From: JACKOD01 sp041591635
GTDB taxonomy: Bacteria > Pseudomonadota > Gammaproteobacteria > Pseudomonadales > Oleiphilaceae
Assembly: GCA_041591635.1 (NCBI GenBank)
Contig: JBFHRO010000003.1
Location: 1 to 38,318, forward strand
Reading direction: 5' to 3'
Length of the DNA: 38,318 nt
Numbering within the stretch: position 1 is the first letter of the stretch; each line of letters starts with the position of its first letter. The translations under genes and the position numbers were made by a program. Positions 7,201 through 14,302 of this stretch are shown here, one piece after another. A model generated the notes under the pieces. That model searched no databases. It was not told the origin of the DNA and saw nothing but the letters and a program-made list of their open reading frames with translations.

Positions 7201-8241
7201 ATGCGCACGACCGATATTGCTGTCATAGGCGCGGGCACTGCAGGGTGTCTGGCCGCACGATTACTGCGAGGCATTGGCCGCAACCTGATACTTGTGGAAA
7301 AAAGCCGAGGCATGGGAGGCCGCTGCAGCCGTCGCAGCGCCAATGGCTATAGCCTGGATCTGGGCGCGGCCACGATTCAGTGGCCCGCGCAAGGCAATGC
7401 CGCCCACCCTGGACTTCAACCGCTCATGGACGAACTCATCGCCTCGAAGCAGCTGCTTCCCTGGCAATTCCAGCTGGGTCAGCTGCAATCACCCGCCGAC
7501 CGGGCACACGTGACCGAGCTGTGCGCGCCGGGCAACATGAGTCAGCTTCATCACACACTCTGCCAGGGAATACCGCTACTCACGAACACCCTCGTCGAGC
7601 GGATCAGTCGCACCCAAAAAGGCAGCTGGCACCTGTGGGATGCCTTGGGCAACCCCATTGTGGAAGCGGCGGCCCTGGTGGTGTGCACGCCAGCCCAGCA
7701 AGCTTTGCGGCTGTTTGACTGGACTGGCGACTGGCACGATCTGATCACTCGGGCCGCAAAGCGAAGCCAGCCCCAGTGGGTCTGCGCCCTGGAATTCGAC
7801 CAGCACCCGTCAGCGCTGGCCGATATCTATCGTGGCAGTCATGAAAGCCTTTCCCAGGCGGTGCGCGACAGCGCCAAACCCAAACGCGATAAAGGGCGCG
7901 ATGTCTGGGTTTTGCACTCCACCTTCGAGTGGGCGCGCGAGCGGCTTGATCTGCTGCCGGAGCAAGCAGGCGCCTTGCTGGCAGCGGATTTTTGCGCCAC
8001 CACAGGCGCCCGCACGCCCTACCGGGTGCTGACCAGTCATCGCTGGTTGCTTGCCCACCACGACTGCACCCCGGTTAATCCAGGTTATCTGTGGAGCCCC
8101 ACGCTGAAACTGGGTCTGTGTGCTGACTGGCTCGGTGGCGGCGGTGTACTGGGCGCCATGCACAGCGCACAAGCCTTGGCAAACCAAGTGATTCACCCGG
8201 TATCTTCTGGAGACTCCTATGAACTCTGTCCAGCGAATTAA
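7201..8241 (+). CDS. FAD/NAD(P)-dependent oxidoreductase, renalase-like (COG3380 type)
   Basis: A 346-residue predicted soluble flavoprotein. The N-terminus has the dinucleotide-binding fold IAVIGAGTAGCLAARLL (GxGxxG, residues 6-22), then LVEKSRGMGGRCSRR (residues 31-45), the acid-ended strand plus the GG-R motif of the amine-oxidase/renalase group, and LDLGA. The C-terminal segment GLCADWLGGGGVLGAMHSAQALA closes the FAD site. The ribosome-binding site is near perfect (AAGGAGGT, 7 bases before ATG). It is the first gene of a three-gene operon with a DUF523-DUF1722 gene (23-base overlap) and photolyase, behind the TGTACA array. Genes of this family recur in light-induced LitR regulons, but the reaction is not known. 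Confidence 0.85.
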   Translation: MRTTDIAVIGAGTAGCLAARLLRGIGRNLILVEKSRGMGGRCSRRSANGYSLDLGAATIQWPAQGNAAHPGLQPLMDELIASKQLLPWQFQLGQLQSPADRAHVTELCAPGNMSQLHHTLCQGIPLLTNTLVERISRTQKGSWHLWDALGNPIVEAAALVVCTPAQQALRLFDWTGDWHDLITRAAKRSQPQWVCALEFDQHPSALADIYRGSHESLSQAVRDSAKPKRDKGRDVWVLHSTFEWARERLDLLPEQAGALLAADFCATTGARTPYRVLTSHRWLLAHHDCTPVNPGYLWSPTLKLGLCADWLGGGGVLGAMHSAQALANQVIHPVSSGDSYELCPAN

Positions 8242-9301
8242 AACCATCGAGGTCACCTCGACTCAAGCGACCCCAAAAAACAAGGCTGCCGTGCCTTCGG
8301 CACAGAAGAGCCCAAAGAAAATTGCCGTAGGCCTCAGCGCCTGCCTTGCCGGCCATCCGGTGCGCTACAATGGCGGCCACAGCCAGTCGCGCCTGTGCCT
8401 GAACCAACTGGCAGAGCATTTCGACTTCACGACCTTTTGCCCGGAAGTCGCGGCCGGCTTTGGCACCCCCCGTCCGGCCATGCGCCTGCACGGCAATCCT
8501 GATCAGCCCAGCTTGATCTACAGCGATGGGCATGATGGGCATAAAGAGGCGCTCGGCGGCGGGGTGCCTGACCTTAGGCAACAACTGACCAAAGGGTTTA
8601 CCGCCAAACTGGATCAGTTCAGTGACCTCGATGGCTACATTCTGATGAAAAACTCCCCCAGCTGCGGCCTTGAACGGGTGAAGGTCTATCAGGATAACGG
8701 CCACCCCCACCCCCGCCGCGTTCAGGGCCTGTTCGCCAAGGCCCTGCAACAAGCCTACCCGCTGATGCCGGTGGAAGAAGAAGGCCGCCTGCACGATCCG
8801 CAGTTGGGCGCAAATTTCATCCTGCGCGTGTATGCGCACCACCACTTTCGCACCCAGGTGCTGGCTTGCCCTAGCATTCACGCCCTGACAGGCTTCCACC
8901 AAAGCTATAAGTACCTGCTCATGGCCCAGGATCAGAATGCCTGCCGCCGCCTTGGCCGTTTACTGGGAGAAAACCACCTGCCCCTGTCCCAGCTGACAGA
9001 CCGCTACTTCGCCGGATTCATGGCGGCACTGGCAACGCCGGCCAGCGCCAAAAACCACGCCAACGCGCTGCTGCACCTGCTGGGTTATCTCAAGCGGGAG
9101 CTGGCCTCACCTGCACGGCGCCATATCATGGGTGTCATCCACCAATACCGGCAAGGAAAGCTGCCGCTGATCGCCCCGCTGACCTTGTTGCAGCACTATG
9201 TTGAGCAGCACGGCAGCCAGTACTTGCGCGATCAGCGTTACTGGCAGCCCTATCCAGGCGACCTGGGGCTCGCCAACCGCCTGTTTGCCCAGGGCGCCTG
9301 A
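8219..9301 (+). CDS. DUF523 (TudS-like desulfurase fold) - DUF1722 (YbgA) two-domain protein
   Basis: A 360-residue two-domain protein. DUF523 spans about residues 34-185, with three conserved cysteines: C42 (GLSACLAGHPVRYNG), C74 (FCPEVAAGFGTPRP) and C149 (LMKNSPSCGLERVKVY). In the characterised DUF523 enzyme TudS, three cysteines hold an iron-sulfur cluster that removes sulfur from 2-thiouracil, so a related desulfurase is possible. DUF1722 (YbgA), about residues 200-335, carries HHHFRTQVL and LTGFHQSYKYLLMAQ. A polar N-terminal extension of about 33 residues has no counterpart in the core domain; no internal ATG offers a shorter start, and GGAG precedes the ATG at 8219. It overlaps the upstream flavoprotein gene by 23 bases and precedes the photolyase gene by 26. 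Confidence 0.88.
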   Translation: MNSVQRIKTIEVTSTQATPKNKAAVPSAQKSPKKIAVGLSACLAGHPVRYNGGHSQSRLCLNQLAEHFDFTTFCPEVAAGFGTPRPAMRLHGNPDQPSLIYSDGHDGHKEALGGGVPDLRQQLTKGFTAKLDQFSDLDGYILMKNSPSCGLERVKVYQDNGHPHPRRVQGLFAKALQQAYPLMPVEEEGRLHDPQLGANFILRVYAHHHFRTQVLACPSIHALTGFHQSYKYLLMAQDQNACRRLGRLLGENHLPLSQLTDRYFAGFMAALATPASAKNHANALLHLLGYLKRELASPARRHIMGVIHQYRQGKLPLIAPLTLLQHYVEQHGSQYLRDQRYWQPYPGDLGLANRLFAQGA

Positions 9302-9327
9302 CGTTAAGCGAGTTTGAAGGAGCAACG

Positions 9328-10770
9328 ATGAACATGGCCACAGGTAAAGCGCCACCGGTAATCCACTGGTTCCGCCAGGATCTTCGGTTAGCCGACAATC
9401 CGGCCCTGGAACAGGCCGCGATGAGCGGTGCTGTGTTACCCCTGTATATTCTGGATGAAGCCGCGGCTGGCGCCAGCGCCATGGGGGCCGCCAGCCGTGT
9501 CTGGTTACACCAGTCGCTGCAACAACTGGATGCCTCACTGGGCGGTGGCTTGCATCTGCTGCAGGGGGATGCCTGTACTCAGTTGCTGCGACTGTGCCAA
9601 CAGCATGGCATTGCCCGGGTGTACTGGAATCGCAGCTACGAGCCCTGGCGCCGACAGCAGGATCAACAGATCGAAAAGGCCCTTACGGCCTGCGGCGTGC
9701 AAGTCATCACCGCCAATGCCCAGCTGCTGTGGGAGCCCTGGCAAACGCTCAAACGCGATGGCACCCCCTACCGGGTGTTCACCCCTTTTTACCGCAACGC
9801 CTGTCAGATCGGCGTCATGCCTCCCCGGCCGGCGCCCGCCTTAACCCTGGCCAGGTGCGAAACGCCTCACCCGTCACTGACGGATTTGGCGCTGCTGCCC
9901 GCACACCCCTGGGCACGCGATCGTCTGGCCTCATGGCAACCCGGTGAGGCGGGGGCGCAAACCCGGCTGGAGCACTTTGCCGTGCGGGAGATTCACGACT
10001 ACCGCCAGGGGCGCGACTTTCCTTCCCATGCCAAGGTGTCGCGACTTTCGCCCCATCTGCATTTTGGTGAGCTGTCACCACGCCAGATCTGGCATCGCGT
10101 GCAGCAAGAAGGCGATACCGCCGACATCGAGCACTTTCAGCGCGAACTGGCGTGGCGCGAATTTTCCTATGCCCTGCTTTATCATTTTCCGACCTTGCCA
10201 ACCAAGAACCTGCAACCGGGATTTGACACTTTGGGGTGGCAAACCCATGCACACTCCCTGGCCTGCTGGCAGCGAGGACAAACGGGCTACCCACTGGTTG
10301 ACGCGGCCATGAGAGAGCTGTGGACCACCGGCTATATGCACAATCGGATGCGGATGGTCGCGGGTTCCTTTTTGGTAAAGAATCTGCTGCTGGACTGGCG
10401 CCTGGGGGCGGCCTGGTTTTGGGACTGCCTGTTCGATGCCGATCTGGCCAACAACAGTGCCAGCTGGCAATGGGTCGCTGGCTGCGGCGCCGATGCAGCC
10501 CCCTTTTTCCGGATCTTCAATCCCGTGCTTCAGGGCAAAAAATTCGACCCTGACGGCCGTTATACCCGCCGCTTTGTACCCGAACTGGCCCACCTGCCTG
10601 CACGCTATCTGTTTGCCCCCTGGACTGCACCTGAGCACGTCCTTGACAAGGCAGGCATTTCCCTGGGAGACAATTACCCCCTGCCCATCGTCGATCTGCA
10701 GCAGTCACGCGAGCGGGCACTGATGGCCTTCAAAGTGCGCGAACAGAATCGAGCACTTCCGCAATCCTGA
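9328..10770 (+). CDS. phrB: Deoxyribodipyrimidine photolyase (class I CPD photolyase)
   Basis: The enzyme uses blue/near-UV light to split cyclobutane pyrimidine dimers. The 480-residue length and order fit the photolyase/cryptochrome family. The N-terminal antenna domain starts PVIHWFRQDLRLADNPAL. The C-terminal FAD domain has TGYPLVDAAMRELWTTGYMH, then NRMRMVAGSFLVKNLLLDWR, with the NNSASWQWVAGCGADAAPFF block, the FAD and DNA-binding core, at about residues 374-393. The tryptophan-rich region needed for electron transfer is present. GAAGGAG lies 6 bases before the ATG at 9328. It is last in the operon controlled by the TGTACA region, so light induction is likely. Strong family match; a (6-4) enzyme or cryptochrome is less likely. 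Confidence 0.95.
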   Translation: MNMATGKAPPVIHWFRQDLRLADNPALEQAAMSGAVLPLYILDEAAAGASAMGAASRVWLHQSLQQLDASLGGGLHLLQGDACTQLLRLCQQHGIARVYWNRSYEPWRRQQDQQIEKALTACGVQVITANAQLLWEPWQTLKRDGTPYRVFTPFYRNACQIGVMPPRPAPALTLARCETPHPSLTDLALLPAHPWARDRLASWQPGEAGAQTRLEHFAVREIHDYRQGRDFPSHAKVSRLSPHLHFGELSPRQIWHRVQQEGDTADIEHFQRELAWREFSYALLYHFPTLPTKNLQPGFDTLGWQTHAHSLACWQRGQTGYPLVDAAMRELWTTGYMHNRMRMVAGSFLVKNLLLDWRLGAAWFWDCLFDADLANNSASWQWVAGCGADAAPFFRIFNPVLQGKKFDPDGRYTRRFVPELAHLPARYLFAPWTAPEHVLDKAGISLGDNYPLPIVDLQQSRERALMAFKVREQNRALPQS

Positions 10771-10778
10771 CCGGCTTA

Positions 10779-10795
10779 TGTACACAAAATGTGCA
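10779..10795. promoter_or_regulatory. Isolated TGTACA / TGTGCA pair downstream of photolyase
   Basis: TGTACA at 10779-10784 and TGTGCA at 10790-10795 lie 11 bases apart, just after the photolyase stop and about 100 bases before the next gene. The motif equals the half-site repeated in the divergent region at 7076-7147. It may be a further operator acting on the downstream gene, or chance. Confidence 0.3.
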
Positions 10796-10889
10796 GCCTG
10801 CCTCACTCTGATCAGGTAGACTGGCCGCTGATGCGCTACAATGGCGCCGCGCAAATCACCAAGGTAAAAGGCACTGCACGGAGGCAGGC

Positions 10890-11729
10890 ATGGCTACCCA
10901 CTCACAAAGCAACAGGTTTCTTCACTGGTTATCACTGTTTTACGGGTTGTTACTTTGCTTGCCCGGTGCCATGGCGTTCACTGCCCATGCCGACAGCCAG
11001 ACGGTGGCGGAACCTTTGCAGATTGCGGTTTTCGAATATCCACCGTTTTTGTCACAGAACGTCAGGGACTACGGGCTTGAACCTGCCCTCGTCACCGCAG
11101 CCTTTGCAAAAATGCAGGTGCAGGTCGAGTACCGGTTCCTGCCGGCGGCCCGTGCCCTTATCATGGCAGGGCGCGGTGACTACGATGCCACCCTGGGCTG
11201 GGTGCATTCACAGGAGCGCGAGACCGATTTCATTTACAGCAACGCACTGGTACAGGCCCCTCTGGTATTTTTCCATCTGAAAAATCAGGCATTCGACTGG
11301 CAGCGTTATGAGGACTTACAGCACCTGCGGATCGGCACCGTGACCAAGTACTATTACGGTCCCGAGTTTGAACAGGCCCTCAGGGCCGGCAAACTGCAAG
11401 CGGAGAACAGCGCCTGGAACGATGAACTGAACTTTCGCAAACTCATAGCGCACCACATCAACCTCACGCCGGTCAATCTTTACGTGGGATACAACATTAT
11501 CCAGAACAGCTTCGATGCCCAGACCGCCGCCTTGTTCACCCATCACGAGCAACCGCTGAAGATTTCGGTGCACCACCTGCTCTTTCCCAAGAAATCCCAT
11601 GCCAGCTCGCGCCGGGCAGAAGTGTTTAATCAGGGACTGGAAAAACTGCGGCAAAGTGGCGAGTACGAGCGAATTATCGAGAGCTTTCAACTCAAGCCAG
11701 AGCGGCTGATCAGCATTGCTGGCAAGTGA
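10890..11729 (+). CDS. Stand-alone periplasmic solute-binding-protein-like (family 3) protein
   Basis: A 279-residue protein resembling the transporter substrate-binding domain (SBP_bac_3/PBPb). An N-terminal signal peptide covers about residues 1-35: a hydrophobic run WLSLFYGLLLCLPGAMAF followed by AHA. The mature start LQIAVFEYPPFLSQN is the usual first strand, and ATLGWVHSQERETDFIYSN corresponds to the segment after the first lobe. GGAGG lies 5 bases before the ATG. No permease or ATPase gene is nearby, so it may work as a sensor-like or orphan binding protein; many marine gammaproteobacteria carry such orphans. Its last 20 bases overlap the 3' end of the convergent gene of similar type. 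The ligand is unknown. Confidence 0.8.
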   Translation: MATHSQSNRFLHWLSLFYGLLLCLPGAMAFTAHADSQTVAEPLQIAVFEYPPFLSQNVRDYGLEPALVTAAFAKMQVQVEYRFLPAARALIMAGRGDYDATLGWVHSQERETDFIYSNALVQAPLVFFHLKNQAFDWQRYEDLQHLRIGTVTKYYYGPEFEQALRAGKLQAENSAWNDELNFRKLIAHHINLTPVNLYVGYNIIQNSFDAQTAALFTHHEQPLKISVHHLLFPKKSHASSRRAEVFNQGLEKLRQSGEYERIIESFQLKPERLISIAGK

Positions 11730-12519
11730 CGCGATGGGTGTCGTTTTCCAGGTAGTCGTGCATCATGCGCTGGTAGCGGTGAAAGCCATCGAGTCTCTCG
11801 AAGGCTTCATCGTAAGCCTGCGTGAGGCGCCGATGGGCTTCATGCTTGGAGAATACGGTAAACAATTCCATTTGGCGCTCTGGCAAGAGCAGTACCCGCA
11901 TCTGCTTTCTGTCGTCGCGTCCAAGCGCAAACATCACAGCATTGGCGTCAGGCCAATACACAGCGTCCACCCGCTTTCGCGCCAGCAACCCGAGATTGCG
12001 TTCGAGCGGGCTTTCGCCCGAAGTGCGATCCAGGGGAATGTTCCCCTCCCGAATAAAGGGCGTCACCATGCCCCCCACGGCATAGACGATTTTCATGGCT
12101 TCAAGGTCTTTGGGCGAACCTATTTCCATAAGCTTGTTGTCAGCCCCCACAGTGATGGCCGACTGCATGTATACAAAACTGTTACGGGGGTAATCGGCGA
12201 TAAGGGCCCGCTCTTTGGTAAACCCTACCAGTGCCGCCCCGTCAAGCCGCCCCTCATCCATCGAACGCAGCACGCGCGCCAAGGGCTGACTGACGAACCG
12301 GAATCGCACCCCCATGGCTGGCCCGATCACGTTGTCGAGAAACCCTACCAGCACTCCCTGCGCTTCTTTCGTCCGAGGGTTCTCCCAAATATGCGGGGCG
12401 TTGCCAAAATACCCCAAGGTAACGACAGGTGCCTCCCCGTTTGTGACTGCTGCGGCACGCGTATGACTTACTGTCATCAACACCAGTGACAGAACCGCTA
12501 CCCCAATGCTTTTTATCAT
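11710..12519 (-). CDS. Stand-alone periplasmic solute-binding-protein-like protein
   Basis: A 269-residue secreted protein. The signal peptide is residues 1-23 (hydrophobic IGVAVLSLVLMTVSH, then RAAA). The mature part begins VVTLGYFGNAPHIWEN and later has MDEGRLDGAALVGFTKERALIADYPRN, both typical of family-3 substrate-binding domains lacking an ABC partner. The C-terminus contains a Cys pair (CQQC). The start at 12519 has AGGGG about 12 bases upstream, somewhat far. It converges with a gene of the same general fold, overlapping by 20 bases. The two are not close copies in sequence, so recent duplication is unlikely. Function and ligand unknown. Confidence 0.78.
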   Translation of the reverse strand: MIKSIGVAVLSLVLMTVSHTRAAAVTNGEAPVVTLGYFGNAPHIWENPRTKEAQGVLVGFLDNVIGPAMGVRFRFVSQPLARVLRSMDEGRLDGAALVGFTKERALIADYPRNSFVYMQSAITVGADNKLMEIGSPKDLEAMKIVYAVGGMVTPFIREGNIPLDRTSGESPLERNLGLLARKRVDAVYWPDANAVMFALGRDDRKQMRVLLLPERQMELFTVFSKHEAHRRLTQAYDEAFERLDGFHRYQRMMHDYLENDTHRVTCQQC

Positions 12520-12616
12520 TCGCTATTGCAACCCCTGACATGACACGGTAGTCACGTATTTATCACAGACCAACAGAGATCCACAAGCGCCAGAATCAAT
12601 AAACCGGGGCGACCGG

Positions 12617-12667
12617 CCCTCGGCTGCGAGGGGAGGCTTAGCGTTGCACGCTGACAAACAGCCTCCC
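12617..12667. other. Adjacent and overlapping inverted repeats downstream of aceF
   Basis: CCCTCG (12617-12622) pairs with CGAGGG (12627-12632) around loop GCTG. GGGAGGCT (12631-12638) pairs with AGCCTCCC (12660-12667) around a loop that itself holds AGCGT/ACGCT. The two hairpins share 12631-12632 and cannot both form fully. They lie just past the aceF stop on the minus strand, with no T-run, so any termination would not be of the classical intrinsic kind. Confidence 0.45.
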
Positions 12668-12691
12668 GCCACCGCTGCAGCCATCCAGAAC

Positions 12692-14290
12692 TCAAAGCAG
12701 CAATTCACGAATATCGGTCAACACCTTGCCCAATAGCCCTGTGAAGCGAGCGGCATCGGCACCGTTTACCGCGCGGTGATCGTACGAAAGCGACAGCGGC
12801 AATACGAGGCGAGGCTGGAATGCCACACCATCCCATACGGGTTTGATCGCCGCCCGCGACACCCCAAGAATGGCCACCTCCGGCGCATTCACAATCGGGG
12901 TGAAGGCGGTGCCGCCCACACTGCCAAGGCTCGAAATGGTAAAGCACCCCCCTTGCATCTCCGCCGGTTTGAGCTGCCGGTTTTTGGCTTTGTCGGCCAA
13001 TACCTGGGCTTCTTGCGCCAGGGCCCAGAGGCTTTTCTTGTCGACATCCCGAATCACAGGCACCACCAGTCCACTGGGCGTATCTACGGCCATACCAATG
13101 TGGCAGTAGTCTTTGTGAATGATTTCATCGCGCCCCAAATCCAGCGATACATTGAATTGCGGCAACTGGCGTAGCCCGTACGCACAGGCTTTAAGCAAAA
13201 AGGGCAACAGGGTCAGCTTGAGGTTTTTACTCTTGGCCGCCTCAGCCTGAGCCTTGCGAAAGGATTCCAGCTCGGTGATATCGGCTTCATCAAACTGGGT
13301 CACGTGGGGCACATTGAGCCAACTTGCCGACATGTTCTGTGCCGTTACCCGCTGGATTTTGCTCAGCGCCTGGCGCGATACCGGCCCAAACTGGCTGAAA
13401 TCGGGCAAGCGGATCAGCGGCAGCACGCCGCCACCCTGGGTTTCAGACGAGGCAACACCGGCTTTGTGCAAGCTTGATTTAACGAAGTTCTGTACGTCTT
13501 CCTTGAGAATCCGCGCCTTTGGCCCGGTACCTTTGACCCGGCTCAGATCCACCCCGAACTCCCGTGCGATCTTGCGTACCGCCGGCCCGGCATGCACCTG
13601 GCCCGATGCCGGCAAACTCACAGGCTCCGCGACCGCTGGCTTGTCACGAACCACAGGAATGACGGCGGTCTCAACGGGCGCATCAACCGCCGCGACCGAT
13701 GCCTGCGCCTCCACCAGCGGGGCAACCTGCAAGGTCGCCACCAGATCACCCTCCTGGACTTCATCACCCTGGGCCAGCGCAATCGACTCGATCACCCCCG
13801 CCTCTGGCGCACCTATTTCCATGGAGGCCTTGTCGGATTCCAGCACCACCAGTACATCATCTTTATTCACGGTCTGGCCGGGGCTTACGGCAACCTCGAT
13901 CACAGTCACATGATTTGCCCCCTGCAGCCCCGGAATGTTGACGATTTCCAGGCGCCCCTTGGCGGCAGCAGCCGCACGTGGCGAAGCGGTCTTGGGCACA
14001 GGAGCAGGCTCAGTCAGGAGCGGGGCGACTTGCACAGATTCGGCCGCGTCACTCTCGAGGCTCTCCAGCACCAGCAATAAATCACCCTCACCCACTTCAT
14101 CGCCGATGGCCACCCGCATTTCCAGAACCACACCGGCCTGGGTAGCAGGCACCTCCATGGTGGCCTTGGACGATTCCAGCACCACCACGGAATCATCAAC
14201 CTCCAACCTGTCACCGGGGCCCACGCAGAGTTCAATCACTTCGGCACTGTCGCTTCCGATGTCTGGCACGCGCAATTCTATTTTGCTCAT
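12692..14290 (-). CDS. aceF: Pyruvate dehydrogenase complex E2, dihydrolipoyllysine acetyltransferase
   Basis: E2 forms the core of the pyruvate dehydrogenase complex and passes the acetyl group from E1 to CoA in the cytoplasm. The 532-residue protein has two lipoyl domains, with lipoylated lysines K42 (ESSKATMEVP) and K154 (ESDKASMEI), joined by Ala/Pro-rich linkers. The peripheral-subunit-binding domain is at about 233-270 (AGPAVRKIAREFGVDLSRVK), and the catalytic domain at about 300-532 ends with SYDHRAVNGADAARF. H505 is the catalytic His; position 509 is Asn where E. coli has Asp, as in the Azotobacter/Pseudomonas-type E2. The number of lipoyl domains is two, not three as in E. coli. A ribosome-binding site GGAG lies upstream, and aceE ends 12 bases before. 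Confidence 0.96.
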   Translation of the reverse strand: MSKIELRVPDIGSDSAEVIELCVGPGDRLEVDDSVVVLESSKATMEVPATQAGVVLEMRVAIGDEVGEGDLLLVLESLESDAAESVQVAPLLTEPAPVPKTASPRAAAAAKGRLEIVNIPGLQGANHVTVIEVAVSPGQTVNKDDVLVVLESDKASMEIGAPEAGVIESIALAQGDEVQEGDLVATLQVAPLVEAQASVAAVDAPVETAVIPVVRDKPAVAEPVSLPASGQVHAGPAVRKIAREFGVDLSRVKGTGPKARILKEDVQNFVKSSLHKAGVASSETQGGGVLPLIRLPDFSQFGPVSRQALSKIQRVTAQNMSASWLNVPHVTQFDEADITELESFRKAQAEAAKSKNLKLTLLPFLLKACAYGLRQLPQFNVSLDLGRDEIIHKDYCHIGMAVDTPSGLVVPVIRDVDKKSLWALAQEAQVLADKAKNRQLKPAEMQGGCFTISSLGSVGGTAFTPIVNAPEVAILGVSRAAIKPVWDGVAFQPRLVLPLSLSYDHRAVNGADAARFTGLLGKVLTDIRELLL

Positions 14291-14302
14291 CGTCAGCTCT
14301 CC

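Noticed and set aside
11716..12489. 257-residue plus-strand open frame
   Set aside because: Antisense to the secreted binding-protein-like gene, which has a signal peptide and family motifs.
12523..12708. 61-residue minus-strand open frame overlapping the aceF end
   Set aside because: No good ribosome-binding site, Cys-rich odd composition, overlaps the hairpins after aceF; probably not a gene.
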